Positions 63,701 to 64,000 of a stretch of DNA of 64,000 nt are shown here, piece by piece. A program made the translations under genes and the position numbers. The stretch's first letter is position 1, and the number at the start of each line of letters is the position of its first letter. The notes under the pieces were generated by a model. It saw only the letters and a list, made by a program, of their open reading frames with translations, was not told the DNA's origin and made no database searches. Origin of the DNA: Amycolatopsis pretoriensis (lineage in GTDB: Bacteria > Actinomycetota > Actinomycetes > Mycobacteriales > Pseudonocardiaceae). The stretch spans positions 744,001-808,000 of the forward strand of contig NZ_FNUJ01000002.1 in the NCBI RefSeq assembly GCF_900107925.1, given 5' to 3'.

Positions 63701-64000
63701 TACTGCGCGACCTCGAAGGCGAACAACGCGGGTTGCGCGTGCTCGGTGCGGTCCAGCGCACCGCCCAGGTCGACGTCGCCGAGCGCCTTGAGCGCCTCGT
63801 CGAACGCCTCGGCGAACACGGGGAACCGTTCGGCCAGCTCCTCCCCCATTCCGGCCCGCTGCGCACCTTGCCCGCTGAACAGCAGCGCCAGCCGCGGTGC
63901 GCCGCGGACCGTCCGGCCGGGGACCCGCCCCTCGGCGACGGCCCGCAGAGCCCCGGGATTGCCCGCGGGCACCAGCACGCGGTGCGCGAGCGGCGTCCGG
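60775..64000 (-). CDS. Modular type I PKS, AT-DH-KR-ACP visible (5' part off right edge)
   Basis: 3' portion of a reducing PKS; the reading frame is still open at the window edge. AT (about 62970-64000): GHSVGE with the Ser nucleophile and HAFH, predicting malonyl-CoA. DH (62120-62930): DHVVGGAVLAPG with catalytic His, and HPVLLDAAVHA with Asp. KR (61150-62160): GGTSGIGAALA, SSVAG and NYAAAN (catalytic Tyr); HSAAVVDDGVL has the Asp typical of B-type, D-hydroxy-forming KRs. ACP (60790-60990): LGFDSLTVVEL. No ER, so a double bond results. It ends right after the ACP, with neither thioesterase nor obvious docking helix. Confidence 0.94.
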   Translation of the reverse strand, partial: RTPLAHRVLVPAGNPGALRAVAEGRVPGRTVRGAPRLALLFSGQGAQRAGMGEELAERFPVFAEAFDEALKALGDVDLGGALDRTEHAQPALFAFEVAQYRLVESWGLRPDVLIGHSVGEIAAAHVAGVLSLEDAATLVSARGRLMAALPDGGVMIAVEAAEADVAPWTGDGVAIAAVNGPRSVVLSGEEAATTALAARFGGGTRLRVSHAFHSPLLEPMLDEFHEIAAGLRHHRPNLPLISCVTGRPVEEIDPGHWRRHARTTVRFADALATAVAAGPAVGLEIGPAPVLGRTDVLPVVPGSMTGAGVLDAAGALHTAGVRVDWSAAFAGSGARITALPTYPFKRTRYWLDAPAPEPAGGDHAVLGPALAAPDSPRVVFGGSLGIRGRRWLADHVVGGAVLAPGTAFVELALHAGGAAVDELTIEAPLRLDAEDVHVQVVVDEPRIDVYARRPADDGWLKHASGRLRPRGPVPAAWVGEWPPAGVTETDVTYRAHSYGPAFQAVQRLWRRDDEFFAEVELRPDVGGRFALHPVLLDAAVHAAALADGPAEPRVPFLWSGVEVYTPGARRVRVHGARLGAGAIRVALFDDDGKPVARVESLTTRPMAPRDTMLYRPQWIPAAPVPGPADLVEVDTTDGDVRTAVNRALAVLQEHAGERLILVTRNATGPVPDLAAAAVWGLGCAAAAEHPGRFGLVDLEPGFPLTRVTDLAGGSAEPQIAVRDGVPHVLRITRAAPSDARPFDPAGTVLITGGTSGIGAALARHLVTEHGVRHLLLASRRGPAAPGADHLRSTLAELGADVRIVAADVADRSSVDSLVACDPPLTAVVHSAAVVDDGVLAAQTPDRLDTVLRPKADAALVLDEATRHLPLTAFVLFSSVAGVFGKAGQANYAAANRFLDALACRRRAAGLPALSLAWGLWELGTGLGDRISETARRRMRASGVEGLNEEQGLALFDAALGSAEPVLVPVRFDPTAALAPPTGGRAFAARPQWPANPSGAELRELVRAEVAAVLGHPDPAVIADDRPFPELGFDSLTVVELRTRLAGSSGVDLPAAVIFDAPTVAELARYLESSG

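Overview
The window is high-GC actinomycete DNA: GC-rich third codon positions, many GTG starts, ATGA/GTGA gene overlaps, GT-rich Shine-Dalgarno sequences and several perfect hairpin terminators. The gene families and a hairpin intergenic repeat (5750-5808) resemble Amycolatopsis or another Pseudonocardiaceae member, but genus is an inference. No rRNA, tRNA, CRISPR or insertion sequence was found.

Region 1 (1-18.1 kb) is part of a type II (aromatic) polyketide cluster. An overlapping minus-strand operon encodes a TcmI-type cyclase, a TcmJ-type cupin, KS-alpha, chain length factor and an ACP that runs off the left edge. Around it lie a PadR regulator, a POT-type exporter, an O-methyltransferase, two FAD hydroxylases, an unexpected secreted tyrosine phosphatase, an F420/FMN-type oxidoreductase, an SDR, a P450, a sugar-type oxidoreductase, a methyltransferase and two NAD-dependent epimerases. 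At least five promoters here carry 11-bp-spaced heptamers placed 8 bp before a -10 box, the arrangement bound by SARP activators. A SARP gene is therefore expected outside the window.

Region 2 (18.1-42.5 kb) is a small hybrid NRPS/PKS cluster. A long minus-strand operon runs from 35.25 kb: C-PCP NRPS, KS-AT-ACP-TE PKS, MFS exporter, P450, SDR, type II thioesterase, mycofactocin-type SDR, A-PCP NRPS, crotonyl-CoA carboxylase/reductase, 3-hydroxyacyl-CoA dehydrogenase and KASIII. The last three form a cassette for an alkylmalonyl-CoA extender unit, and the single AT has a non-canonical RPGH specificity motif. A divergent plus-strand operon gives a P450, a PCP-C-A-PCP NRPS (valine-like code), an aldo/keto reductase and an alpha/beta hydrolase. 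A 740-bp control region with a consensus-like promoter and several palindromes separates the two. A P450 C-terminal relic lies just before the hydrolase.

Region 3 (42.5-50.2 kb) is not biosynthetic. It is a minus-strand series of TetR regulator, HEAT-repeat protein, a 1696-residue giant protein and a beta-propeller protein. The giant resembles cargo toxins of extracellular contractile injection systems, with a predicted CD38-like ADP-ribosyl cyclase/NADase domain followed by an APH-like kinase domain. This is the most novel item in the window.

Region 4 (50.2-60.6 kb) holds ordinary genes: a TetR-linked quinone oxidoreductase operon, a MarR/methyltransferase divergent pair, a secreted subtilase, a TrmB/LuxR-like regulator and a secreted GH3 glycosidase. 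Region 5 (60.8-64 kb) is the 3' part of a modular type I PKS (AT-DH-KR-ACP visible) that leaves the right edge, suggesting a third biosynthetic locus.
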